64,000 bases of DNA, from assembly GCF_028767125.1 (NCBI RefSeq), contig NZ_JAKCWP010000010.1, positions 1-64,000 of the forward strand. Direction: 5' to 3'. Positions within the stretch are counted from its first letter, which is position 1; each line of letters opens with the position of its first letter. The notes below the pieces were generated by a model. The model did not search any database. It was not told the origin of the DNA and was given only the letters and a program-made list of their open reading frames with translations. Below are positions 56,524 to 64,000 of this stretch, in pieces. The DNA comes from Chelativorans sp. YIM 93263. GTDB lineage: Bacteria; Pseudomonadota; Alphaproteobacteria; Rhizobiales; Rhizobiaceae. The translations under genes and the position numbers were made by a program.

Positions 56524-57801
56524 ATGAAGAGCAAGAAGAACAACCAGCGCCCGAAGAATGCCGGCGGGCGCGGGCCGAAGAATCCGGCGGGCGCCAAAAC
56601 CTCATCGACCCCCACTCAGGCGAGCGAAGGCGGCGAGCGCATAGCCAAGCGCCTGGCGCGGGCGGGCATTGCCTCGCGGCGTGACGCCGAAGCCATGATC
56701 GAGGCCGGGCGCGTGGCCGTGAACGGCAACGTCCTGAAGACGCCCGCCTTCAACGTGCGCTCCGCGGATCGTATTGCGGTCGATGGAAAACCTATCCCCG
56801 AGATCGAAAGAACCCGCCTCTTCCTCTTTCACAAACCGGCTGGTGTGGTCACCACGACACGCGATCCGGAGGGGCGCAAAACCATTTTCGACATCCTGCC
56901 CAGCTCCTTGCCGCGCCTCATCAGCGTGGGCAGGCTCGATATCAATACCGAGGGGCTTGTTCTTCTCACCAATGACGGCGGACTGGCGCGGATCCTGGAG
57001 CTTCCCTCCACGGGTTGGCTGCGGCGCTATCGCGTGCGCGTTCATGGTCATGTCGATCCGGTGAAACTGGGCGAGTTGGAGGAAGGGATTGCCGTCGACG
57101 GCGTGTTTTACGGTGCTATAGAGGCCACGCTGGACCGCAAGCAGGGGTCGAATGCCTGGCTTACCCTCGGCTTGCGCGAAGGCAAGAACCGAGAAGTCAA
57201 AAACATCCTCGGGGCGTTGGGCCTCGAAGTCACTCGTCTCATTCGCGTCTCCTACGGCCCGTTTCAGCTCGGAGAGCTGGCGGAAGGGGCGGTGCAGGAA
57301 ATCAAGGGCCGTATGCTGCGCGATCAGCTCGGGCAGCGACTCGTCGAGGCGGCCGGCGCCAATTTCGATGCGCCGATCACAACGCCCTTTGCCAACAAAC
57401 CGATCCGAGCGGACACGCAGAGAAAAGCAGAGCGCGATCCGGAAGGCGAAGACAAGCGGAAGCCGCTCAACCGCAAAAGGCAACGTGAGGAAAAGCGCGA
57501 GGAAGTGCGCGACCGGCTGCAGACGAAGCCAGGCACCCGCCAAGGCGATGGCAAGGGGCCGTCACGCCCCGTGCAACGCCGCTCACGCGCCTCCAATGTC
57601 TGGATGGCGCCGGGCGCCCGGCCGGTCGGAAAGAAACGGGCCGAAGAGGAAACGCGTCCCGCGGATGAAAAAACTGCGCCTAAACGGTCTTTCGCGGGGA
57701 AAGACCGAAAACCCCGCGAGGAAAACCGCAAAGGCGCTGCAGAGCGGCGACCGGGCCGTGGAAAAATTCATCGCCCAGGAAGCGGCCCGAAGAGGTCGTG
57801 A
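56524..57801 (+). CDS. rluB: Large-subunit pseudouridine synthase RluB-like
   Basis: 425 residues. Basic N-terminal tail, S4 domain ~37-85 (ERIAKRLARAGIASRRDAEAM), catalytic domain ~95-280 with Asp in GRLDINTEGLVLLTND and the REGKNREVKN loop. The last ~140 residues are a low-complexity Lys/Arg/Glu tail usual in rhizobial RluB. Modifies 23S rRNA. Stop overlaps the next gene's possible GTG. Confidence 0.94.
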   Translation: MKSKKNNQRPKNAGGRGPKNPAGAKTSSTPTQASEGGERIAKRLARAGIASRRDAEAMIEAGRVAVNGNVLKTPAFNVRSADRIAVDGKPIPEIERTRLFLFHKPAGVVTTTRDPEGRKTIFDILPSSLPRLISVGRLDINTEGLVLLTNDGGLARILELPSTGWLRRYRVRVHGHVDPVKLGELEEGIAVDGVFYGAIEATLDRKQGSNAWLTLGLREGKNREVKNILGALGLEVTRLIRVSYGPFQLGELAEGAVQEIKGRMLRDQLGQRLVEAAGANFDAPITTPFANKPIRADTQRKAERDPEGEDKRKPLNRKRQREEKREEVRDRLQTKPGTRQGDGKGPSRPVQRRSRASNVWMAPGARPVGKKRAEEETRPADEKTAPKRSFAGKDRKPREENRKGAAERRPGRGKIHRPGSGPKRS

Positions 57802-57803
57802 CG

Positions 57804-58358
57804 ATGCGGGTCGTCGGCGGCAGATTTCGCGGCAGGCATCTTTCTTCCCCGCGCTCGGACGCGATCCGTCCCACGACCGACCGCGCCCGCGAAGCGCTGT
57901 TCAACATTCTGGAGCATGGCTATCCGGGGGCGATCGAAGGGGCGCGGGTGCTCGATCTTTTTGCCGGCAGCGGTGCGCTCGGCATTGAGGCGGTTTCGCG
58001 TGGAGCAGACTATTGTCTTTTCGTGGAACAGTCAGCCGCGGCGCGCGCTTTGGTGCGCGAGAACGTGGAAAGTCTTGGCCTTGGAGGCTGTACCCGCATG
58101 TTTCGCCGCGACGCCACACGACTCGGGCCCATCGGGACGATGCGGCCCTTCACGCTCGTCTTTGCTGATCCGCCCTACAGGGGTGGCCTGGGCGAGAAAG
58201 CGTTAGAGGCGGCGCTTGCCGGCGGCTGGCTGGCGCCCAAGGTTCTCATAGTGGTCGAAGAGGCTGCCGATACGCCATTCGAGCCGCCGGAGGGTATCCG
58301 GCTAATCGAGCGGCGGGACTATACCGGGTCTACGTTGAGCTTTGGCGAGATTGCCTGA
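57804..58358 (+). CDS. rsmD: 16S rRNA (guanine966-N2)-methyltransferase
   Basis: 184 residues from ATG 57804 (AGAGG upstream; GTG 57798 is possible). SAM-binding LDLFAGSGALGIEAVSRG and catalytic FADPPYRGG. Typical MRVVGGRFRGR start. Methylates G966 of 16S rRNA. Coupled to rluB. Confidence 0.95.
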   Translation: MRVVGGRFRGRHLSSPRSDAIRPTTDRAREALFNILEHGYPGAIEGARVLDLFAGSGALGIEAVSRGADYCLFVEQSAAARALVRENVESLGLGGCTRMFRRDATRLGPIGTMRPFTLVFADPPYRGGLGEKALEAALAGGWLAPKVLIVVEEAADTPFEPPEGIRLIERRDYTGSTLSFGEIA

Positions 58359-58360
58359 GT

Positions 58361-58390
58361 TTGGCCATCCTTGCCGGCCAATGACTTTTT
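58361..58390 (+). terminator. Intrinsic terminator after rsmD
   Basis: TTGGCC pairs with GGCCAA around ATCCTTGCC, followed by TGAC and TTTTT. It starts 3 bp after the rsmD stop. Confidence 0.75.
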
Positions 58391-58447
58391 AACGCCGCGG
58401 CCCTAACAATCGCGGTATTCCTTTGAGCCGACACGAGGACAATCTCG

Positions 58448-59815
58448 ATGAAATTTCTCTCCTTGGTCACCGCGCTCTGCCTATTTGTCGGGGCGGCCCA
58501 TGCGCAGGACACCGCCCAGCAGGAAACGGCAAATATGGAAGTGGAGACTTTCATGCTCGATAACGGGCTGGAGGTCGTCGTCATTCCGCAAAGGCGTGTC
58601 CCCGTCGTCACGCACATGCTGTGGTACAAGGTCGGCAGCGCCGATGAGGCGCCAGGACACTCCGGGATCGCGCATCTTTTCGAGCATCTGATGTTCAAAG
58701 GCACATCCAACAACGGACCGGGTGTCTTCGATGCCGCGGTGAAATCGGTGGGCGGAGAGCAGAATGCCTTCACCAGCTATGACTTCACCGCTTATTACCA
58801 ACAGGTGCCACCGGACGCACTGGAAGACATGATGCGGCTCGAAGCCGATCGGATGCGCAATCTTGTGCTCACCGACGAGGTGATCGAGACCGAGCGCCAG
58901 GTGGTCATAGAAGAGCGCCTGATGCGGGTCGACAACCGCCCCTCCGGCATACTGCGTGAGGCGATTAACGCCGCTCTGTACCGCAACAGCCCGTATGGCC
59001 GGCCGGTGATCGGTTGGATGCATGAAATCGAGGCACTGACCCGCGAGCAACTGATCGCGTTTTACGACCGGTATTACCGGCCCAATAATGCGGTGTTGGT
59101 CGTGGCTGGTGACGTTGACGTAGAATCAGTGCGCGAACTGGCAGAGAAAACCTACGGCCAATTGGAAACCGGCCCGGAATTGCCGCCGCGCGAACGGCCG
59201 ACCGAGCCGCCAGCACGGCCGGAGCGTGAAGTGAGATTGCATGACCCGCGCGCAAACCTGCCGAGCTTTACGCTGAACTGGTTCACTCCCGCCTATTTCT
59301 CCGAACAGCGAGAGACCGCGGACGCCCTCCTTGTACTATCGGAAATTCTCGGTGGTGGCGAGCGCAGCCGGCTGCACCAAGCGCTTGTCGTGGAGCAGCG
59401 GATCGCTTCCGCGGCGGGCGCGTTCATGGACGTCAACCGTCTCGATTACGCGCAGTTCGGCGTCTATGCGCAACCTATCGAGACCAGGGAACTCGACGCG
59501 GTCGAGCAAGCGGTGAACGAAGAACTTCAGAAAGTAATCGAGAACGGCATCTCCGAAAGCGAATTGGAAACGGCGAAGAAAGTTCTGGCCAGCCGCCTCA
59601 TCTTTAGCCAGGAAAACCAGATGTCGCGGGCGCGTGAATACGGCACCATGCTGATGACGGGCGGTACGGTCGAGGATTTCGGTAAGACTCGAGAGCGCAT
59701 CGAAGCCGTTACCGTCGACGATATTCGCGAGGCAGCGCAGAATTACCTGACCACGCAGCGCAGCGCTGCCGGCTATCTTCTGCCGGAACCGCCACAGGAG
59801 GAGGATCCGGCATGA
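58448..59815 (+). CDS. M16 zinc protease (active subunit)
   Basis: 455 residues. Signal peptide MKFLSLVTALCLFVGAAHA; the inverted zinc motif H76-LFE-H80 and the downstream glutamate region (ETERQVVIEERL) are intact, so this is the catalytic partner of the following protein. Periplasmic. Processing-peptidase-type fold; substrate unknown. Confidence 0.94.
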   Translation: MKFLSLVTALCLFVGAAHAQDTAQQETANMEVETFMLDNGLEVVVIPQRRVPVVTHMLWYKVGSADEAPGHSGIAHLFEHLMFKGTSNNGPGVFDAAVKSVGGEQNAFTSYDFTAYYQQVPPDALEDMMRLEADRMRNLVLTDEVIETERQVVIEERLMRVDNRPSGILREAINAALYRNSPYGRPVIGWMHEIEALTREQLIAFYDRYYRPNNAVLVVAGDVDVESVRELAEKTYGQLETGPELPPRERPTEPPARPEREVRLHDPRANLPSFTLNWFTPAYFSEQRETADALLVLSEILGGGERSRLHQALVVEQRIASAAGAFMDVNRLDYAQFGVYAQPIETRELDAVEQAVNEELQKVIENGISESELETAKKVLASRLIFSQENQMSRAREYGTMLMTGGTVEDFGKTRERIEAVTVDDIREAAQNYLTTQRSAAGYLLPEPPQEEDPA

Positions 59816-61161
59816 AAGGATATAGATCGATGAAGCTTCAGTCGCTTTCCCATCACGCGGCGTCGAGCATAGCGCTGCTTGCTCTCGCGCTTTCCGCGTT
59901 CGTCTTGCCTGCCCATGCGGAACTCGACATTGCCGAGGTTACGTCCGAGCGAGACGTTACCGCATGGCTGGTCGAGGATCCGACCGATCCGATGGTGGTC
60001 ATCTCCTTCGCTTTTCTGGGCGGCACCAGCCAGGACCCCGAAGGCAAGGAGGGAATGACCGATCTGATGACCTCGCTCCTCAATGAAGGGGCCGGGGATT
60101 TGGACTCCTCGGCGTTTCAGCAACGCTTTTACGAGACAGGCGCCGATCTTTCCTTTCGATCAAGCCGGGAGTTGGTGGCAGGCACCATACGCATGCTGGC
60201 GGACGAAACGGAGGAACCGCTGGAACTTCTAAAGCTCGCTTTGACCGAACCCCGATTCGACGAAGCGCCCTTCACGCGGGAGCAGTCGGTGGCAATTTCC
60301 CGGGTCAGGGCAGAGGCGAATGACCCGGACGATCAAGGCCAGCGTGCGCTGATGGCCGCTCTTTATGGCGATCATCCACTCGGCCGCCAGGCGACCGTCG
60401 AGTCGCTGCAAGAGATCACGCGCGATGACCTCGCATCGCTCCACGAAAAGACTTTTGCCCGCTCGGACCTGTTTATCGGCGCCGTCGGCAACATTGATCA
60501 AGAGAGGCTAGCCACGATTCTGGACGAGGTTTTCGGCGATCTTCCGGCCGAAGCCGACCCGGCCGACGTCCCTCCACCCGATATAAATTTCGGTAAAAAA
60601 GTGGTCCAGACCTATGACAGGCCGCAATCCTCCATACAGATGGTATATCCCGCCGTCGGAGCTAAAGACGCGGAAATCTACACCGCCAGTCTGATTGCCG
60701 AGATGCTGGGCGGCAGCGGTCTCGTATCCCGCCTCTTCGAGGCATTGCGCGAGGAACGGGGGCTAACCTACAGCGCCGGAGCATATCTCGACAGCGCGCC
60801 GGAATGGGGCGACCTGACGGTTAATTTTTCCACCCGTGGCGACCAGACCGAACAGGCCATCGACGCAGCGCAGCAGGTGATCGAGGAATTCGCGACCGAC
60901 GGGCCCAGCCAAGAGGAGTTGGATGGCGCCAAGCAATATTCCATCGGCTCCTATGCTATCAGCCAGCTCAGTTCCACAAGCGCCATCGCACGCACGCTGG
61001 TCGGGTTGCAGAGGCTTGGCCGTGGGCGCGACTATCTAGAACGTCGCGTTGAACTCTTTGATGCTGTCACCGTTGAAGACGTGCAGGATCTCGCCCGCCA
61101 GATGTTTTCAGTGGAACCGACAACGCTCATCGTCGGCCCCGTCGAGGACGGCGATCAGTAA
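59812..61161 (+). CDS. M16 family protein (inactive partner)
   Basis: 449 residues. Signal peptide ending PAHA before ELD. The zinc motif is absent (GMTDLMTSLLNEG in its place), while the R/Y pair is kept (LFEALREERGLTYSAGAYL), the usual pattern for the non-catalytic half of an M16B heterodimer. ATG 59812 overlaps the previous stop (ATGA) with GGAGGAGG upstream. Confidence 0.93.
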   Translation: MKGYRSMKLQSLSHHAASSIALLALALSAFVLPAHAELDIAEVTSERDVTAWLVEDPTDPMVVISFAFLGGTSQDPEGKEGMTDLMTSLLNEGAGDLDSSAFQQRFYETGADLSFRSSRELVAGTIRMLADETEEPLELLKLALTEPRFDEAPFTREQSVAISRVRAEANDPDDQGQRALMAALYGDHPLGRQATVESLQEITRDDLASLHEKTFARSDLFIGAVGNIDQERLATILDEVFGDLPAEADPADVPPPDINFGKKVVQTYDRPQSSIQMVYPAVGAKDAEIYTASLIAEMLGGSGLVSRLFEALREERGLTYSAGAYLDSAPEWGDLTVNFSTRGDQTEQAIDAAQQVIEEFATDGPSQEELDGAKQYSIGSYAISQLSSTSAIARTLVGLQRLGRGRDYLERRVELFDAVTVEDVQDLARQMFSVEPTTLIVGPVEDGDQ

Positions 61162-61192
61162 GGCGGGTGGCTGCGGGTATAATGTGGGAAAC

Positions 61193-62080
61193 ATGATGGC
61201 TGACAGCAAACCGGCGGCGGAGGCGACGGCAGGTCCCGGGCCGCGCTCCGAACCCAGCTTTGCGATCGCCCTAGGCGGTGGTGGTGCACGGGGATTGGCG
61301 CACATTCACGTCATCGAGACCCTGGACGAACTTGGTATTCGTCCGACGGTTATCTCCGGCTCCTCGATCGGGGCGATCATGGGGGCAGGCATGGCCGCGG
61401 GAATGCGCGGCTCTGAAATACGTGAACATGCGCGTGCGGTGCTGGCAAGCCGGGCGGAGGTGGCCGCCCGCGTTTGGCGCGCGCGTCCGGCGAAGTTTTC
61501 GGAAATGATGGAAGGCGGCCTGCGTTTGGGCCAATTCAACGCCGACCGCATTCTGAGGGCCTTCCTGCCGCAGGAGATCCCCGGCACATTCGAGGAACTG
61601 AAGATCCCACTGCGCGTCACTGCGACCGACTATTACGGTCACTGTCTGGCCGTCTTCGACAAGGGTGAATTGCGCTCAGCACTGGCGGCCTCAGCTGCCT
61701 TGCCCTCGATTTTCCGCCCGATCGAGCGGGATGGCATGACCCTGATCGATGGCGGTATTTACAATCCCGTTCCCTTCGACATTCTTGAAGGTGAGGCCGA
61801 CATCCTGATAGCGGTCGACGTGGTCGGGGTCCCGACGGTCCGCTCGCCGAAACTCCCCAGCACGGTCGAGATGATGTTCGGCGCCACGCAGCTCATGATG
61901 CAGTCGATCATCTCCATGAAACTGGAAAAGAAGCGTCCGGACATTCTGCTACGGCCGTCGATAGCGGGTTTTCGCGTGCTCGACTTCATGAAGATCGACG
62001 CCATCATGGCGGAGACGGAGTCGATAAAGGACGAGTTGAAACGCTCGGTCGAATCCATTCTCGAGCGGCATGTGGCCTGA
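61193..62080 (+). CDS. Patatin-like phospholipase (RssA-like)
   Basis: 295 residues. Oxyanion GGGGARG (~28-34), nucleophile Ser58 in GSSIG, catalytic Asp in LIDGGIYNP. Acyl hydrolase with a Ser-Asp dyad; no signal peptide, so likely cytosolic or membrane-associated. ATG 61193 or 61196. Confidence 0.93.
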   Translation: MMADSKPAAEATAGPGPRSEPSFAIALGGGGARGLAHIHVIETLDELGIRPTVISGSSIGAIMGAGMAAGMRGSEIREHARAVLASRAEVAARVWRARPAKFSEMMEGGLRLGQFNADRILRAFLPQEIPGTFEELKIPLRVTATDYYGHCLAVFDKGELRSALAASAALPSIFRPIERDGMTLIDGGIYNPVPFDILEGEADILIAVDVVGVPTVRSPKLPSTVEMMFGATQLMMQSIISMKLEKKRPDILLRPSIAGFRVLDFMKIDAIMAETESIKDELKRSVESILERHVA

Positions 62081-62085
62081 CTGGA

Positions 62086-63888
62086 TCAGCTTTCGGCGTC
62101 TTCCGTCGCGCGGTTAAGCCGCCTTGCTTCGCGAGCAGGCTTGACAAGCGGTTCCGGCGTCACTGGGCGCACATGCATCTTGTCCTGCCCAGCATACCAG
62201 CCGTCAACCGCCTGCAGGGCCAGGCGCTCCTCGTCACGCTTACGCACATCGTCTGCCACGGCGCGGGCCAGATCCTCGTCGGCCCCAAGGGCCTCCAGCG
62301 ATTTTCGCCCGAACATCAGCGCCGACTCGACGGTTTCGCGTATCTCGTAGTCGACGCCCCGAGTCCTGAGCGACAGTGTATGTGCACGGTCGTAGGAGCG
62401 TACGTATAGCTTTACTTGCGGATATTCAGACCGGATCAAATCGACAATGGCGTCAGTGGTCCTTTGATCGTTCGTGCATAGGGCGACAAGTCTCGCGCGG
62501 CGAATTCCGGCTGCCTCCAGCACATCCTTGCGGCGACCGTCCCCGAAATAGATGCGGAAGCCGAATTTCTCGACCGCACGCACCCGCGTCGCCGAGTGAT
62601 CGATGATCGTCACGTCGCTGCCGCCGGCCAGCAGGATCTGTGATGCGACCTGGCCGAAACGGGAAAAGCCGATCATCAGCACATCCGCACCGGCCCCGTC
62701 GAAGCTTTCATCCATCTCGTCCGGCTCTTCTGCGCTCGTGAGATATGTGCCCAGCCGCACGGAGAGCGGAGTCGCCGCCATTGAAAGCGTGACGACGGCC
62801 GTCAGCAGCGACGCCGTTGCAGCAGGAAAAATGAGCGCGGCCGAGGCGGCAGTGAAAAGCACAAAGCCGAACTCGCCGCCCTGCGGCAGCAGTGCGGCCA
62901 CACGAACCGCATCATCATGCTCGGTGCTGAACAGCCTGCAGAGGCCGTATAAAACAAGCGCCTTGACCAGCATCAGAACCGGCACTGCAGCCAGAACTAT
63001 GACCCAGCTCTCGATAACCACATCGAGATTGAGCGACAGGCCAATGGCCATGAAGAAAAGCCCCAGAAGAACGCCCCGGAATGGCTCGATGTCGGCGGTC
63101 AATTCATGCCGGAACGAGGAATCGGCCAGCAGAACACCGGCGACGAAGGCGCCAAGGGCCATGGAAAGCCCGGCGATCTGGAGCAACGTCGCCGATCCCA
63201 AGACCACCAGCAGCGCGGCTGCGACCATAGCCTCCCGCGCTCCCGTGCTGGCAATGATGCGAAAGAGCGGATTGAGCAGATAGCGGCCGGCGGCGATCAG
63301 CGCCACGATACACGCTAGCGCGATTGCAAAGTCCGCGCCGCTGAAGGCGTCTGCCCCCTCGCCTCCCGGCGAAAGCAATGGGACCACGACAAGGAACGGA
63401 GCGATCGCCAGATCCTGAAAAAGCAGCACCGAGAAGGCAGTCTGCCCAAAGCGCTGGTTGAGCGAGCCTTGTTCCTCCAACGTCTGCACGGCAAAGGCCG
63501 TGGATGAAAGCGCCAAACCAAATCCTGCCACCACGGCGGCGGAGGCCGAGAAACCGAGTGCGAAATAGCCGATAAGAGCCAGGACGGCACCGGTAACCGT
63601 CACCTGGACCAAGCCGAGCCCGAAAATATCTCGTCGCATGGCCCACAGCCGGGAGGGATTGAGCTCCAATCCTATGATGAATAGCAGCAGGACGACACCC
63701 AACTCGGCAACATGCAGAAGCTCTTCTCCATCGGCAATCAGCCGCGCAACGGGACCGATTGCAACGCCAGCGGCGAGATAACCAAGGATCGTGCCGAGCC
63801 CCAATTTTTTGAACAGGGGCACCGCGATAACAGCGCCAGCCAGCAGGAGCAGCGGCTCATAGTAGATGCCGTTGGTTACCGCTTCCAT
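62086..63888 (-). CDS. CPA2 monovalent cation:proton antiporter (KefB/YbaL-like)
   Basis: 600 residues. About 12-13 membrane helices over ~1-390 (LGYLAAGVAIGPVARL, FGLALSSTAFAVQTLEEQG), then a TrkA-N domain ~405-520 (VLMIGFSRFGQVASQILLAGG, DGRRKDVLEAAG). Exchanges K+ or Na+ for H+. Convergent with the patatin gene; only 5 bp separate the stops. Confidence 0.94.
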   Translation of the reverse strand: MEAVTNGIYYEPLLLLAGAVIAVPLFKKLGLGTILGYLAAGVAIGPVARLIADGEELLHVAELGVVLLLFIIGLELNPSRLWAMRRDIFGLGLVQVTVTGAVLALIGYFALGFSASAAVVAGFGLALSSTAFAVQTLEEQGSLNQRFGQTAFSVLLFQDLAIAPFLVVVPLLSPGGEGADAFSGADFAIALACIVALIAAGRYLLNPLFRIIASTGAREAMVAAALLVVLGSATLLQIAGLSMALGAFVAGVLLADSSFRHELTADIEPFRGVLLGLFFMAIGLSLNLDVVIESWVIVLAAVPVLMLVKALVLYGLCRLFSTEHDDAVRVAALLPQGGEFGFVLFTAASAALIFPAATASLLTAVVTLSMAATPLSVRLGTYLTSAEEPDEMDESFDGAGADVLMIGFSRFGQVASQILLAGGSDVTIIDHSATRVRAVEKFGFRIYFGDGRRKDVLEAAGIRRARLVALCTNDQRTTDAIVDLIRSEYPQVKLYVRSYDRAHTLSLRTRGVDYEIRETVESALMFGRKSLEALGADEDLARAVADDVRKRDEERLALQAVDGWYAGQDKMHVRPVTPEPLVKPAREARRLNRATEDAES

Positions 63889-64000
63889 CGCATTCCTCGC
63901 TCAAGTTCCGGTTAACGCTGCTTCGCTGCCATTGCGCTACAATCCCTCGAGTCATAAATGGTTGTGATATCGATGTCTTGCCGACTCCACCACCTCCGCC
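63889..64000. other. Window edge, upstream of the antiporter
   Basis: Contains the promoter side of the antiporter; no gene or motif was recognised. Confidence 0.3.

Overview
The window reads as chromosomal DNA of an alphaproteobacterium, most likely order Hyphomicrobiales (Rhizobiales), Phyllobacteriaceae/Rhizobiaceae-like. The evidence is the iolR-iolC-iolD-iolE-iolB gene order with a kinase/DUF2090 fusion, an inositol CUT2 ABC transporter, a MocDEF-type (rhizopine) module, many CUT1/CUT2/TRAP uptake systems, GC-rich codons, and a housekeeping block ileS / tadA / rluB / rsmD / M16 protease pair. No rRNA, tRNA, CRISPR array, transposase or integrase was seen. All family calls come from reading motifs; no database search was run.

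Layout. (1) 1-6128, minus: the first ~2042 codons of a very large secreted DUF11-repeat protein whose C-terminus lies outside the window. (2) 6657-24652: a carbocyclic-sugar island. It holds iolR-iolCDE-small membrane protein-iolB, a divergent Gfo/Idh/MocA dehydrogenase, inositol dehydrogenase (idh), an SBP/permease/ATPase importer, an IolI/MocC-type isomerase, a LacI regulator, and a divergent desaturase-Rieske-reductase trio (mocDEF-like) followed by a divergent PanB paralogue. (3) 24900-28040: an ATP-grasp enzyme overlapping a flippase, then a VOC protein. (4) 28104-42943: a LacI-controlled glycoside operon with a CUT1 ABC importer, GH43 beta-xylosidase, two dehydrogenases, two TIM-barrel isomerases, an aldo/keto reductase, a beta-propeller protein and a mutarotase. 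(5) 43097-47296: a TAXI-type TRAP importer with a UspA protein. (6) 47564-51907: an RpiR regulator and class III aminotransferase divergent from a BKACE enzyme, then a PcaD-like hydrolase and a small TIGR01244-type protein. (7) 52185-63888: housekeeping genes and a CPA2 antiporter.

How it works together. Inositols would enter through the CUT2 importer, be oxidised by Idh, isomerised by the IolI-like protein, and pass through IolE, IolD, IolB and IolC; the fused DUF2090 domain may supply the aldolase step. iolA is not in the window. Palindromes of the type GAA-N6-TTC lie upstream of iolC, between iolR and the divergent dehydrogenase, and (imperfect) upstream of the transporter, so IolR probably controls all three. 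The MocDEF-like oxygenase could demethylate O-methylated inositols or rhizopine-like compounds, feeding the same pathway. The glycoside operon pairs two Gfo/Idh/MocA dehydrogenases with two TIM-barrel isomerases beside a hydrolase, a pattern compatible with oxidative glycoside handling.

Clear control elements: a perfect LacI-type palindrome in the 41.8 kb divergent promoter, another at 21.1 kb, a tandem palindrome pair at 49.8 kb in the RpiR/BKACE promoter, and several intrinsic terminators.
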